Made by a program: the position numbers and the translations under genes. Positions 40,721 to 49,167 of a stretch of DNA of 62,251 nt are shown one piece after another; position 1 is the first letter of the stretch; every line of letters begins with the position of its first letter. The stretch lies in assembly GCA_015488555.1 (NCBI GenBank), contig WFNO01000005.1, forward strand, positions 1-62,251, given 5' to 3'. The notes below the pieces were generated by a model that was not told the origin of the DNA, searched no databases, and was given only the letters and a program-made list of their open reading frames with translations. The DNA comes from Gammaproteobacteria bacterium (lineage in GTDB: Bacteria > Pseudomonadota > Gammaproteobacteria > SZUA-140).

Positions 40721-41160
40721 ACGCAGCCCGTATCCCGCTCGGATGCACCGTTCCGAACCAGTCGGAACGATATCACCGCCCTGGCAGTGGATCACCTGGG
40801 CACGCGCATCACCACTCCGCCGTGGAAAGGTCGCTCCCTTCTATTGCATTGTCTCGCCCAATGTTTTGCTATACCGGAGAGTGCCGTCGTCCTACTCTTC
40901 GGGCGTGCTGGCGGCGCCAATGGACAAGCTTACCCCGGCTCTGGCGCCCATCCGACATTCTCTCCGGAACCCTTGGTCTTTCAAAAGGATAACCCCTCAA
41001 GCTTTGTAAGAGAGGGGTCGATATGCACGGTACGGGTACCCTGGAAACGCGGACCCGGCCACAAAAAATGCACAAATATTCATAAATCCGTACCCGCATT
41101 CCGATACAGGAGGTCGAAGCGGTAGCATCGGCCCTGCCTGGCCATGACGGAAAGGACACT
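40721..41160. other. Intergenic region upstream of the dynamin-like gene
   Basis: No convincing gene. Short hairpins occur at 40750-40768 (GTTCCGA/TCGGAAC) and 40992-41018 (ACCCCTC/GAGGGGT). The last 20 bases hold GGAAAGGACACT before the ATG at 41161. No clear promoter match was found by eye. Confidence 0.5.
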
Positions 41161-43185
41161 ATGGCGACGACGAACGTGCTGAATCTCAACGCGGACCCGC
41201 GGTCGGGTCGCTTCAAGATGGAAATGCAGGCCTTCGCCGACTGGCGGGCCGCGCTCCTCAAGACCATCCAGGGATTCCACGGCTGGATCAGCCAGCACGA
41301 GTTGACCAGCCCCGAGATCGAGTTGCGTCTCTACGACGCCTTGCAAGCCCTGGAATCGGACCGCCTTAGCCTAGCCTTCGTAGCCGAATTCTCTCGCGGC
41401 AAGACTGAACTCATCAATGCCATTTTTTTTGCCGATTACGGCCGCCGACTGTTGCCCTCCGAGGTGGGGCGCACCACCATGTGCCCCACCGAACTGTTCT
41501 TCGATCATGAGAGCGGAGAATCCTACATCAAGCTGCTACCCATCGAGACTCGCCTCAGTGACATCAGCCTCAGCGAATTGAAAAATGAGGACAGCTATTG
41601 GACCAGGCTGCCCCTCGACGTGGAAGTGCCGGAGCAGATGGTGGCAACCTTCCGCGAAATCGTCAAAACCAAGGAAGTCACGGTGGAAGAGGCCGAAAAC
41701 CTGGGATTGTTTCATGCTTCCGGTGCGTCGGAAACTGAAGGGAGCGATCCAGACCGGCGGGTGGAGATTCCGGTCTGGCGCCATGCCATTATCAGTTTCC
41801 CCCATCCCCTATTGAAACAAGGCCTGGTGATCCTAGATACGCCGGGCCTCAACGCCTTGGGCAGCGAACCCGAACTGACCCTCAACATGCTGCCCAGTGC
41901 CCAGGCCGTGCTCTTTGTTCTCTCCGCAGACACCGGAGTCACGCGCAGCGATCTGGACATGTGGCAGAACCACATCATGTCCTGCCGTCGCAACCAGCAA
42001 CAGGGGTTGCTCGCTGTGCTCAACAAAATCGACACCCTGTGGGACGAGATGAAAGAGCCCGGTGAAATCGAGGCCTCCATCACGGAACAGTGCCGCGCCA
42101 CGGCCAACCTGTTGGGCATCGATGAGCAAAGCGTCTTTCCCGTGTCGGCGCAAAAGGCCCTGGTGGCCAAGATCCGTGGTAATCAGGAGCTGCTGGAACG
42201 AAGCAAGCTGTCGGCCCTGGAAGGACTACTGGCCAGCGAGATCCTGCCGGCACGGCAGCACATCCTGTGGGACAACATTGCCTCGGGACTGGATCACCTC
42301 ATCGACGAACTGCTCACCCCTTTGCTGGCCCAGCTGGAGGACACCAAGACCCAGATGCAGGAACTCTCCTCCCTGCGCGGCAGCAACGAAGAGGTGGTGC
42401 AGCAATTGCTGCAGAAGGCCAAGGAGAAGAAGGCCAGCTACTACGAATGCGTCAAGAGCTTTCAGCTCAGCCGGCGTAAACTGGCCTTGCAGGCCAAAAC
42501 CATGTTCAACACCCTGGACATCGAGGCCATCGACGCCCTCATCGAAAAGACCCGCCGGGAGATGTCGGGTAGTTGGACTACGGTGGGCATGAAGAACGGC
42601 ATGGCCGTCTTCTTCGACAGCATGCGTGATGCCATGCAGATCGTGAGCCGCCAGGCCGAGGAGACCCACAAGCTGGTGCAGAGCATCTACCACAAGTTTC
42701 AGACCGAATATGGCCTGCACGTGGCGGCGCCCCGCCCCTTCCCCATCAAGCGCTACAGCGACGAGTTGGACCGGCTATATCTGAAGTCGGAAGAGTTCCG
42801 CAACAGCACCTTCGCCACCATAAGCGAGCAGCACTTCGTAGTCAAAAAGTTCTTCATCTCCCTGGTCAGCCACGCCCGCAATCTCTTTTTGGAGACACAC
42901 AAAGAAACAGACTTGTGGCTCAGGGAACTCGTTACCCCTCTGGTCCAGCAGATCCAGGACAAGCGCCGTGGCATCGAACAGCACATGAAGACCCTAAGTA
43001 AGATCCGAGAATCGAAGAAGAACCTGGAAGGTCAGTTGACCGATCTACGCCAACAGTGCGAAACCTTGCAGACCAAGGCTCAAGCTCTGGAACGGTTCAA
43101 ACGGGAACTGCGCGCCTGCCAACCTGCACCGCGTAACACCTCCCCTGCCCCAAAAAACAAGCCCCAAAAGGCCACCAGCAAGTAG
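41161..43185 (+). CDS. Bacterial dynamin-like GTPase
   Basis: A 674-residue GTPase. The P-loop AEFSRGKTELINAI (about 75-88) is the dynamin-like form with the first glycine replaced by alanine. TTMCPTELF supplies the switch I threonine, VILDTPGLNALG the G3 motif (near 224) and AVLNKID the G4 motif (near 286). The remainder (about 370-650) is helical and coiled-coil-like with a Lys-rich tail; no transmembrane helix is evident. Such proteins remodel membranes, but this one has no paired second dynamin gene, unlike many bacterial cases. The ATG has GGAAAGGACA upstream. It sits at the edge of the respiratory region; a functional link is conjecture. Confidence 0.8.
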   Translation: MATTNVLNLNADPRSGRFKMEMQAFADWRAALLKTIQGFHGWISQHELTSPEIELRLYDALQALESDRLSLAFVAEFSRGKTELINAIFFADYGRRLLPSEVGRTTMCPTELFFDHESGESYIKLLPIETRLSDISLSELKNEDSYWTRLPLDVEVPEQMVATFREIVKTKEVTVEEAENLGLFHASGASETEGSDPDRRVEIPVWRHAIISFPHPLLKQGLVILDTPGLNALGSEPELTLNMLPSAQAVLFVLSADTGVTRSDLDMWQNHIMSCRRNQQQGLLAVLNKIDTLWDEMKEPGEIEASITEQCRATANLLGIDEQSVFPVSAQKALVAKIRGNQELLERSKLSALEGLLASEILPARQHILWDNIASGLDHLIDELLTPLLAQLEDTKTQMQELSSLRGSNEEVVQQLLQKAKEKKASYYECVKSFQLSRRKLALQAKTMFNTLDIEAIDALIEKTRREMSGSWTTVGMKNGMAVFFDSMRDAMQIVSRQAEETHKLVQSIYHKFQTEYGLHVAAPRPFPIKRYSDELDRLYLKSEEFRNSTFATISEQHFVVKKFFISLVSHARNLFLETHKETDLWLRELVTPLVQQIQDKRRGIEQHMKTLSKIRESKKNLEGQLTDLRQQCETLQTKAQALERFKRELRACQPAPRNTSPAPKNKPQKATSK

Positions 43186-43216
43186 CGCGCCTGAGCGGAC
43201 TTATTCCAAGGTGGAC

Positions 43217-43750
43217 TCATTCCTGATCGGGCTCACCCCGCCGGCGCGCGCGATTGCGCAACACCAGGCTTTCCTCCCAACGCCGCAATAGCAACAGGCG
43301 TTCACCTCCACGGTCCTCGCTACACCGGGGACAGGTCAGGTAGGCGAGATACAATTCCTTTGGCATGCGCCCGCTGTCGATCAGCTCCCTCTGCATGTCC
43401 CGGATCACGTTGCGAGCGGTGCTGATGTTGCCGTGATGCAGGTGGGCCCGCAGGTGAAACGGCGAGGGCAGGTGCCGCACCTGGGTGGAGAGGGAATGTG
43501 TATCTTCGTGCAGCAGGCGCAGCATTCGCCCCCGCAACATGCCCGTCGAGAAGAGCACCAACCCCGGCCAGCGTTCCGCAAGCTGGAGCTTGATCAAGGC
43601 CTCCTGCTGTTTTTTGAGATAGGCCTCAAAGGCCAGGGGCATGTGCAGAAACATGGGTACGGACAATTCGTGCACCACGCTCCCACCCAAATCCACGTCT
43701 TCGTCCCGCCACGGGGGATATTCCCCGGGACAACCACATTCAAGTATCAT
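43217..43750 (-). CDS. Unrecognised cytosolic protein with CxC and CxxC motifs
   Basis: A 177-residue protein starting MILECGCPGEYPPW, with Cys5 and Cys7 near the N-terminus and Cys140/Cys143 in LTCPRCSED. The four cysteines could make one zinc or iron site. The middle is Leu/His-rich (HLRAHLHHGNIS). No membrane segment. The ATG at 43750 lies inside the end of the upstream CcoN-half gene (11-base overlap), so the two are probably co-translated. An open frame to 43924 is a shadow of that gene. I do not recognise the family; the cysteines suggest a metal- or cofactor-related accessory factor. Confidence 0.6.
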   Translation of the reverse strand: MILECGCPGEYPPWRDEDVDLGGSVVHELSVPMFLHMPLAFEAYLKKQQEALIKLQLAERWPGLVLFSTGMLRGRMLRLLHEDTHSLSTQVRHLPSPFHLRAHLHHGNISTARNVIRDMQRELIDSGRMPKELYLAYLTCPRCSEDRGGERLLLLRRWEESLVLRNRARRRGEPDQE

Positions 43751-44267
43751 GGCGACGCGTAGAAAAGATGGCCCTTGCGGTGAGAAAGACGTTGGCGAAA
43801 AAGACCCAGAAACCGATCCCCATGACCGTGGAAACGGAGGCGATGATAGGACTGTAGATGCTGTGCAACGCTGCAATCTCCTCGTGGTCACCAGCCAACA
43901 GGGCCTGACCCTTGAGGATGCCAAAGACCATCAGCGTGGTATAGAAGCCCGTCACTCCCAGCGCCGTCCACCAGAAGGAATGGTTGAGCAGGCGCACGGA
44001 ATAGACAGGGCGACCGCTGATGGCCTGGAACAAGTAATATGTCACCGCCATGCACAATAGCACCACCCCGCCCACCACGTTGATGTGGGCGTGGGCTAAG
44101 GGATCGATCATGTGGCCGGGCCCGCCATAGGGACTGCCAATGGAATCCAGCCAGGCCCGCACCGGCGGCAGCACCTGGACCACGCCATGTACCGTACCCA
44201 CGAAAAAGAAAAAAGGAGATGCTACCAGAAATTTCAGTAATTCTCGTTGAACCAATCTGTCCCCCAT
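43740..44267 (-). CDS. Stand-alone C-terminal half of a CcoN-like oxidase subunit I
   Basis: A 175-residue membrane protein with about four helices. HGVVQVLPP, then DPLAHAHINVVGGVVL, aligns by eye with the helix of CcoN that holds both heme-ligand histidines (VAHAHLALLGM in the full CcoN at 58743-60152). The following YYLF...GRPVYSVRL...FWWTALG pattern matches the later helices. The copper site half (W-x-x-H-N and the HH pair) is absent. It may bind a b-type heme without catalysing oxygen reduction. GGAGCGAGG precedes the ATG at 44267. Degradation of a full subunit is an alternative, but the intact frame, own start and overlap with the next gene argue for a real gene. Confidence 0.75.
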   Translation of the reverse strand: MGDRLVQRELLKFLVASPFFFFVGTVHGVVQVLPPVRAWLDSIGSPYGGPGHMIDPLAHAHINVVGGVVLLCMAVTYYLFQAISGRPVYSVRLLNHSFWWTALGVTGFYTTLMVFGILKGQALLAGDHEEIAALHSIYSPIIASVSTVMGIGFWVFFANVFLTARAIFSTRRHDT

Positions 44268-44561
44268 CCTCGCTCCCGTCGATTTTTACTGACACACAAC
44301 CTTCGCCCTCCCCTGGCCCCCTGGCCGCCCCAGACAAGCTCCGAACTCAAACAAACCACTAAAATAGTCAAATTTTTGATTTTACTAAAACCTCTATCCC
44401 CAGCACAACTCTGGAAAAAACCACCGAACCGCACTCTTTGTCCGCTCCGAAGCCGCCTTGACCTGCGTGCAAACATGTGCAAAACTTCGATAGAGTTTGG
44501 GGGATGGTGTCGGCTGCCACCATCGTTCTTGAGAATAAAAATATCCGCAGGAGGAGGGAAC

Positions 44562-44675
44562 ATGGCTGGAAATTCCACCAATATCAACAAGTTCGACGGT
44601 TTTATCTGCATCGCGATGGCCGTTATCTGGTTTTTTCTGTTGTATGTCGCTTCGGCCCTGGCCCTGAAGGCCTGA
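44562..44675 (+). CDS. 37-residue single-helix membrane microprotein
   Basis: The ATG at 44562 follows AGGAGGAGGG, an excellent ribosome site. The product has a polar N-terminus (MAGNSTNINKFDGF), then one membrane helix (ICIAMAVIWFFLLYVASAL). A strong intrinsic terminator follows, so this is a dedicated one-gene transcript. Size and topology fit small respiratory-complex subunits such as CcoQ/CcoM/CydX types, but I recognise no family. Confidence 0.7.
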   Translation: MAGNSTNINKFDGFICIAMAVIWFFLLYVASALALKA

Positions 44676-44735
44676 AATCCGGGTACGATTTCTGGAAAGG
44701 CTTCGCGTCGGCGAGGTCGTTCTTACAATTTTTAT

Positions 44736-44768
44736 AAAAAAGGCCAGGTTCGTGCACTGGCCTTTTTT
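44736..44768 (+). terminator. Strong intrinsic terminator after the 37-residue gene
   Basis: Arms 44736-44747 and 44757-44768 form AAAAAAGGCCAG/CTGGCCTTTTTT with a nine-base loop and six terminal T bases; the A-tract on the other arm would let it work in both directions. Confidence 0.9.
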
Positions 44769-44908
44769 CATTCCTGTGGCTGCCGTTGCAGCACTGAGGT
44801 TTTTTCTTATAACATTGTCGTGCTGTAGGTTTTTAGCGCCCACCTCCCTGACAAAAGAGAAGGACACCGGCACTCCTGCCCTTGTGGCGCCCAAGGAAAC
44901 GGTCACAT

Positions 44909-45928
44909 ATGGCCCGCCATAAACATATGGTACACGAGCAGTCCTTTCGTGCCCTCCTGCTGTGGCTGGGCTGGGCGGCCACGGCCATCGCAGTCTATTT
45001 CATTCTCTATCTGGACACCAATCTATGGCAATTCATGAAACAGGACCCCAGCCGCATCACGTGGGTAATCATGGGGCTGTTTCTCATGGGGCTGGCCATC
45101 AGTTTCGCTCTCACCATCTCCATTACCAACGAGGCCATCCAGGCAGTGCGTCTGGGCAATATTGCCAAGCAGACCAGCCTGCCCGGCATCAATCCCGAGG
45201 ACGACCGTCATGCCGTGCAGCGTTTCTTCATTGCCCTCAAGGAGGTGCTGTCCAAGAACGGCCAACCCGATATCGAATCTCTCATCGAAGTGGAATTGGC
45301 GGACTATCATCGCAAGAGCCATGCAGTGGAGGTCATCGGTAACCTGCTCATCACCTTGGGGCTCATCGGCACGGTAATCGGACTCACGCTCACCCTGTCT
45401 GGCTTGACCACCTCGCTGGACGCTCTGGGCGAGGACCAACAGCGACTGTTGAGTGGCCTGCGCCGGGCCATGGGTGGCATGGGTACGGCCTTCTATACCA
45501 CCCTACTGGGCTCCATTCTCGGGGGAGTCATCCTGCGCGTGTTCGCACTCATAACCGACGGTGGTATCCAGAATCTCTCAGATACCCTAAAGAAGATCTG
45601 TATGGTGTACTGCGCCTCAGACTGCAAACCCACTATGGAACGCGACATCCGCGCTCTGAATCACGAAATCGAACACCTGGGGGCCAACGTCGCCACCCTG
45701 CGCCAGGCTATCGATGAAACCACTGCAGCCATGCAACAATTCCACAAAGAAGCCAAACAACTCAACCAGATCAATGATTCAGAGGACCGGAACAAGACCC
45801 TTAGGGATGCCGTAGTCCTGCAAATGTATTACACGGACCTTCTGAAGAAGGAGATTCAGATGATCAACAAGGTCAATCGCTCTTGGTGGGGGAGACTGCG
45901 CCGCGCTCTACGCGCCGGCCGCCATTGA
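44909..45928 (+). CDS. MotA/TolQ/ExbB-type proton channel protein
   Basis: A 339-residue inner-membrane protein with helices at about 14-34, 51-71, 142-166 and 190-215, a cytosolic loop of about 70 residues, and a long helical C-terminus (about 235-315). The motifs LGLIGTVIGL (150-159) and GTAFYTTLLG (192-201) are the pore-lining signatures of the family. An ATG at 44909 with AAGGAAA upstream is preferred over a TTG nine codons earlier. The partner is the von Willebrand A protein 52 bases downstream, which has the matching single helix with an aspartate. It probably uses proton flow to drive mechanical work; substrate unknown. Confidence 0.85.
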   Translation: MARHKHMVHEQSFRALLLWLGWAATAIAVYFILYLDTNLWQFMKQDPSRITWVIMGLFLMGLAISFALTISITNEAIQAVRLGNIAKQTSLPGINPEDDRHAVQRFFIALKEVLSKNGQPDIESLIEVELADYHRKSHAVEVIGNLLITLGLIGTVIGLTLTLSGLTTSLDALGEDQQRLLSGLRRAMGGMGTAFYTTLLGSILGGVILRVFALITDGGIQNLSDTLKKICMVYCASDCKPTMERDIRALNHEIEHLGANVATLRQAIDETTAAMQQFHKEAKQLNQINDSEDRNKTLRDAVVLQMYYTDLLKKEIQMINKVNRSWWGRLRRALRAGRH

Positions 45929-45980
45929 TCCCCCCTCGCACTTCTCTTCTAGAGACATGTCATGAAGGAGGAAGCTGACC

Positions 45981-46748
45981 ATGGCCAAATTTCGTAAATC
46001 GGCTTCCAATGTTCATGAGAGCTTCTCAGACGTGGCCTTGCTCATGCTGGCCACTTTCATCTTCCTTTTGGTGACCATCCTCATCACCACCCGCATCGCT
46101 GAAGAAAACGAATTGCCCAAGCTGCGCAAGCAGGTGGAGATGTTGCAAGAACAGTTGCAGCTTGCTGAATCTGACAAGGAGCGTCTAAAAAAGAATTTCA
46201 AGCGCGTCCTGATTACCGACCCAGATACCCAGCTAGAGACCATACTAGAGAGCGCCAACGTGGGACGCAAGGATTTCGAGATGTTCGTCAAGGGTTTGAA
46301 GGAGATCCCAGGCAAGGACCTGCATCTGGTGGTGGACGCCTCCGGTTCCATGCACGGAGTCTCCATGTTCTTGGTACCCATCTTGCGCCTCATCGTCATC
46401 CGCGCTGACAAGCACTTGAGCGCCATCACCTGGTTCTCGGACAGTCGCGCCAAGACCTATCAGGGCACCATGGGTGAGATGTTCGACAACCTCATGAGCG
46501 AGGCTCCCTTCGTGGGTAACCGGGAAACAATCGGCCGTGCCTTTCGCGTGGCGGCGCGTGAGGCTCCTCCGCCCGGAGCCTACTTGCTTGTCGGAGACGA
46601 ACCTTCAGACGACACTATTTATTACAGCGAGATCCCCAGCCCCGTTTTCACCTTACCCATGGGACGCTCGGACCCCGACACCGACAAAGAATACCGCACC
46701 CTGGCCCAGAAGACGGGCGGACGCATGCTGCACCTGACCTTTAGATGA
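45981..46748 (+). CDS. ExbD/MotB-like anchored von Willebrand A protein
   Basis: A 255-residue protein: cytosolic N-terminus, one membrane helix (about 18-36, FSDVALLMLATFIFLLV) with Asp17 at its entrance as in ExbD/MotB, a coiled coil (about 42-75), then a VWA domain. The metal site is visible as DASGS (119-123), Thr183 in GNRETIG and Asp206 in LVGDEPSD. GGAGGAAG precedes the ATG. In MotB/TolR this position holds a peptidoglycan- or ligand-binding domain; here it is a VWA domain facing the periplasm. It likely forms a stator-like complex with the upstream channel protein. Confidence 0.8.
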   Translation: MAKFRKSASNVHESFSDVALLMLATFIFLLVTILITTRIAEENELPKLRKQVEMLQEQLQLAESDKERLKKNFKRVLITDPDTQLETILESANVGRKDFEMFVKGLKEIPGKDLHLVVDASGSMHGVSMFLVPILRLIVIRADKHLSAITWFSDSRAKTYQGTMGEMFDNLMSEAPFVGNRETIGRAFRVAAREAPPPGAYLLVGDEPSDDTIYYSEIPSPVFTLPMGRSDPDTDKEYRTLAQKTGGRMLHLTFR

Positions 46749-46754
46749 GCGCAC

Positions 46755-47186
46755 TCAGTCGCGGGTGCGCACGTTGTGCATTTCGATGCGCACGATGCGG
46801 TCGGAGACGGGCTGGAACAGGATCAACCCCTCGGTGGCGTGTTTTTTGCTGTAGCGGGTTTTGTATTTGAGAATGTAACGGCGCCCGCTGAAGACGGTGT
46901 TCACCACTGTGTCTTTCAGGCGAAAATCCTCCAAATCCCCCAGCTCTTGGCGATTGCGCTCCAGCTCGGCAATAATCTCTTGCCGGGGAATCTTCTCAAT
47001 GAACAGGCCGGCGGCAGTGGTAAAATCACCCCGCTGTACTGCTTCGTAGAATCGCTGACCGACCTCCTCAGCCGTGGGGCCCACGGGCTCTTCACTGCAG
47101 GCAGAGAGGGTCACCAGCCCTCCCAGTAGCAGTAGGGTAAAAAGCAGGGATCGCCTCAACCTCCTGTCGACCTTCGTTTGCTTCAT
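46755..47186 (-). CDS. Small lipoprotein of unknown function
   Basis: About 143 residues. The signal LFTLLLLGGLVTLSAC ends in a lipobox (LSAC), followed by SEEPVGPTAEEVGQRFYEAVQRGDFTTAA, which has the helix pattern of NTF2-like/DUF4878-type periplasmic domains. The ATG at 47186 has GGAGCGAG at good spacing; an in-frame ATG at 47201 is possible. Convergent with the VWA gene (7-base gap), divergent from ccoG. Confidence 0.65.
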   Translation of the reverse strand: MKQTKVDRRLRRSLLFTLLLLGGLVTLSACSEEPVGPTAEEVGQRFYEAVQRGDFTTAAGLFIEKIPRQEIIAELERNRQELGDLEDFRLKDTVVNTVFSGRRYILKYKTRYSKKHATEGLILFQPVSDRIVRIEMHNVRTRD

Positions 47187-47231
47187 CTGGGCTCGCTCCA
47201 TTATTCGGGCTTTCTTCGAAAATATTGAGCG

Positions 47232-47260
47232 TTCATGGGGTTGGAATTATGCGCTATAAT
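47232..47260 (+). promoter_or_regulatory. Candidate promoter of the ccoG operon
   Basis: A perfect TATAAT at 47255-47260 lies 17 bases after TTCATG (47232-47237, three of six matches). It would give a leader of about 175 bases before ccoG. The weak -35 suggests an activator, but no binding site was recognised. Confidence 0.4.
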
Positions 47261-47442
47261 GGCTGGGTCGGTTCTGGCTGATCGAATTTTGGCTTCGGTC
47301 ACCCGTCCGGCTCCTTCTGTAAAACTGCCGGGAGCGTTTCCGAGACCGTTTCAGTAACTTACACGCTCGCTCCCTCTGAGTAAAGTGGCGATAAGTCGTA
47401 ACCGCAGATCGCGAACGCGGTGCGGAATAAGACGAAGAGGTC

Positions 47443-48759
47443 ATGAAAGGCAATACCTCCATCAAGGGCATTCCCATCACCGTACGGGCGCCCCGTCGTA
47501 CGCCTGCCAATCTCTCCACCTGGAGATTCTTCAGTCGGGCAGGCGGATTACTGCTCCTGATCCTTATCCCCCTGTCCGGAATCTTTCGGATCGACTTGTC
47601 CTCAGGGTTCGTCATCCTCAATCACCAGGTGTGGTTTGCTGACTTCTTCATCGTCTTCGGTTTTTGGCTGGCCGCCGCTTGCCTGCTCATTCTGCTCTAC
47701 TCCTCGCTGGGTACGGTGTTCTGCGGCTGGCTCTGTCCCCAGAACACGGCCTCCACCTGGGCCAACAAGGTCACTACCAAGCTGTTGGGTAAACGGGCCA
47801 TCATCAACTGGGGAGACGAAGGCACTGACGTACGAGTCTCCACGGGCAAGAACAAGCCGCTCAACTGGTTGATCCTATTTTTCAAGTTGCTAGCCATGGC
47901 CATGTTCCTGGCCTTGATCCCCTTGCTGTATTTCTTCCCTCCCGGGGCTATGTGGTCCTTTGTCACTTTCCAGGAGGACGAGCGTCTAGCGGGCTCTCTC
48001 TATTGGATCTACACCGTGTTCGTGTTCATCACCTTTGCCAACATCGCCGTGGTTCGCCACTACACCTGCCGGTACATGTGCATCTATCGCATGTGGCAAT
48101 TCCTATTCAAGACCCGGGATACACTGCACGTGGAATACGATGCCTCGCGTGGGGAGGAATGCCGCAAATGCAATTTCTGCGTCACCGCTTGCCCGGTAGG
48201 CATCGATCCGCGCCAGACCCTCACCTTCGACAGTTGTACCAACTGCGGAGAATGCATCACGGCCTGTGATCGATTACACCAGCACCGTGATGGCACCCCT
48301 GGGCTGTTACGCTTCCGCTTCGGTCAGCGCAAGGGCAAGCATCAGTTGTCCAATAGAGTCCCCCTGACCAGCCTCCTGGGACGCGCCTCTTGGGTGGCCC
48401 CGGTATTCATCCTGGCCCTGGGCATCCTGACTTGGGGCATCGTCCAGTACGAACCCTATCACCTGTCGGTGTTCCGGGCGGATTCCGCCGGCAGCGGCGG
48501 CAGGATCCTGGACTATCAGATCAATGTCGCCAACAAGACCTACGAACCCACCATCATAGAACTGCAGGTCGCTGGCCTGCCCGATGATCGCTATATCCTG
48601 GAACGCTCTACGGTGCATTTCGAAACCGCCACTCGCAAAGACGTGCGCCTGCACATCGATGGTGGACTGAACCCCGGTCTGTATCGCATCACCATCACTG
48701 CCCGAGCTGCCGGTAGTGATTGGGAAAAACGCTATAATATACAGCATTACGTTCCTTGA
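47443..48759 (+). CDS. ccoG: CcoG/RdxA-family polyferredoxin
   Basis: A 438-residue inner-membrane protein with about five helices. FCGWLCPQNT is the CcoG-specific cysteine motif in a membrane segment. Two 4Fe-4S motifs, CRKCNFCVTACPVG and CTNCGECITACD, follow near residues 240-280. A periplasmic immunoglobulin-like C-terminal domain (from about 365) completes the CcoG plan. CcoG reduces copper during cbb3 oxidase maturation. The gene heads an operon with a CcoP-anchor-like protein and a lipoprotein. The usual ccoH and ccoI partners are not next to it. Confidence 0.88.
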   Translation: MKGNTSIKGIPITVRAPRRTPANLSTWRFFSRAGGLLLLILIPLSGIFRIDLSSGFVILNHQVWFADFFIVFGFWLAAACLLILLYSSLGTVFCGWLCPQNTASTWANKVTTKLLGKRAIINWGDEGTDVRVSTGKNKPLNWLILFFKLLAMAMFLALIPLLYFFPPGAMWSFVTFQEDERLAGSLYWIYTVFVFITFANIAVVRHYTCRYMCIYRMWQFLFKTRDTLHVEYDASRGEECRKCNFCVTACPVGIDPRQTLTFDSCTNCGECITACDRLHQHRDGTPGLLRFRFGQRKGKHQLSNRVPLTSLLGRASWVAPVFILALGILTWGIVQYEPYHLSVFRADSAGSGGRILDYQINVANKTYEPTIIELQVAGLPDDRYILERSTVHFETATRKDVRLHIDGGLNPGLYRITITARAAGSDWEKRYNIQHYVP

Positions 48760-48774
48760 GATGGGAGCAACTCC

Positions 48775-49167
48775 ATGGTCAAGAAAGTCATCAAAGACGA
48801 TATCCCCTTGAAACCCGCCCAGGAAGTGAAATGGGGCGAGACCCCGAAAGACCACTTGGGTTACAAGAGCGAAGCGGACCGCATCGAACGCCGTGGCCTG
48901 GAAGACTGGGAAATGGTGGAAAAAATGTCCGAGCAATCGGACCACAAAATCCCTTACTGGTTCTTCGCCTTGTTCTTCATATTGCTGCTAGTGGCCACCG
49001 GATTAACCTTCCCCTTTTGGGGGGTGCGGCCTGGCTTTGAACGCCCCTGGTTCGACTGGGGCATTGTCGCCGGTGTGATCTGGGTGGTAAGTATGGCCGC
49101 CATCATCTATTACCTGGTCGACTATCGGCATCGGCGCAAGAACAAACGCGATTCCTCGTCGTCATGA
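48775..49167 (+). CDS. Two-helix membrane protein, short paralogue of the CcoP-anchor-like protein
   Basis: A 130-residue protein with a charged cytosolic N-terminus (1-58), TM1 at about 61-79, the short motif PFWGVRP (80-86), PWFDWG (91-96), and TM2 at about 97-114. The same framework (TM, PIWGQRP, PWWDLG, TM) occurs in the 216-residue protein at 56969-57619, which carries about 100 extra residues between the motifs. No cysteines, so no heme c. It lies 15 bases after ccoG and overlaps the following lipoprotein gene by four bases. Probably an oxidase-associated subunit or assembly factor. Confidence 0.7.
   Translation: MVKKVIKDDIPLKPAQEVKWGETPKDHLGYKSEADRIERRGLEDWEMVEKMSEQSDHKIPYWFFALFFILLLVATGLTFPFWGVRPGFERPWFDWGIVAGVIWVVSMAAIIYYLVDYRHRRKNKRDSSSS

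Noticed and set aside
44350..44400. AT-rich inverted sequence as an FNR/Anr box before the 37-residue gene
   Set aside because: Only half-sites resembling TTGAT could be found; symmetry does not match the N4-spaced consensus.
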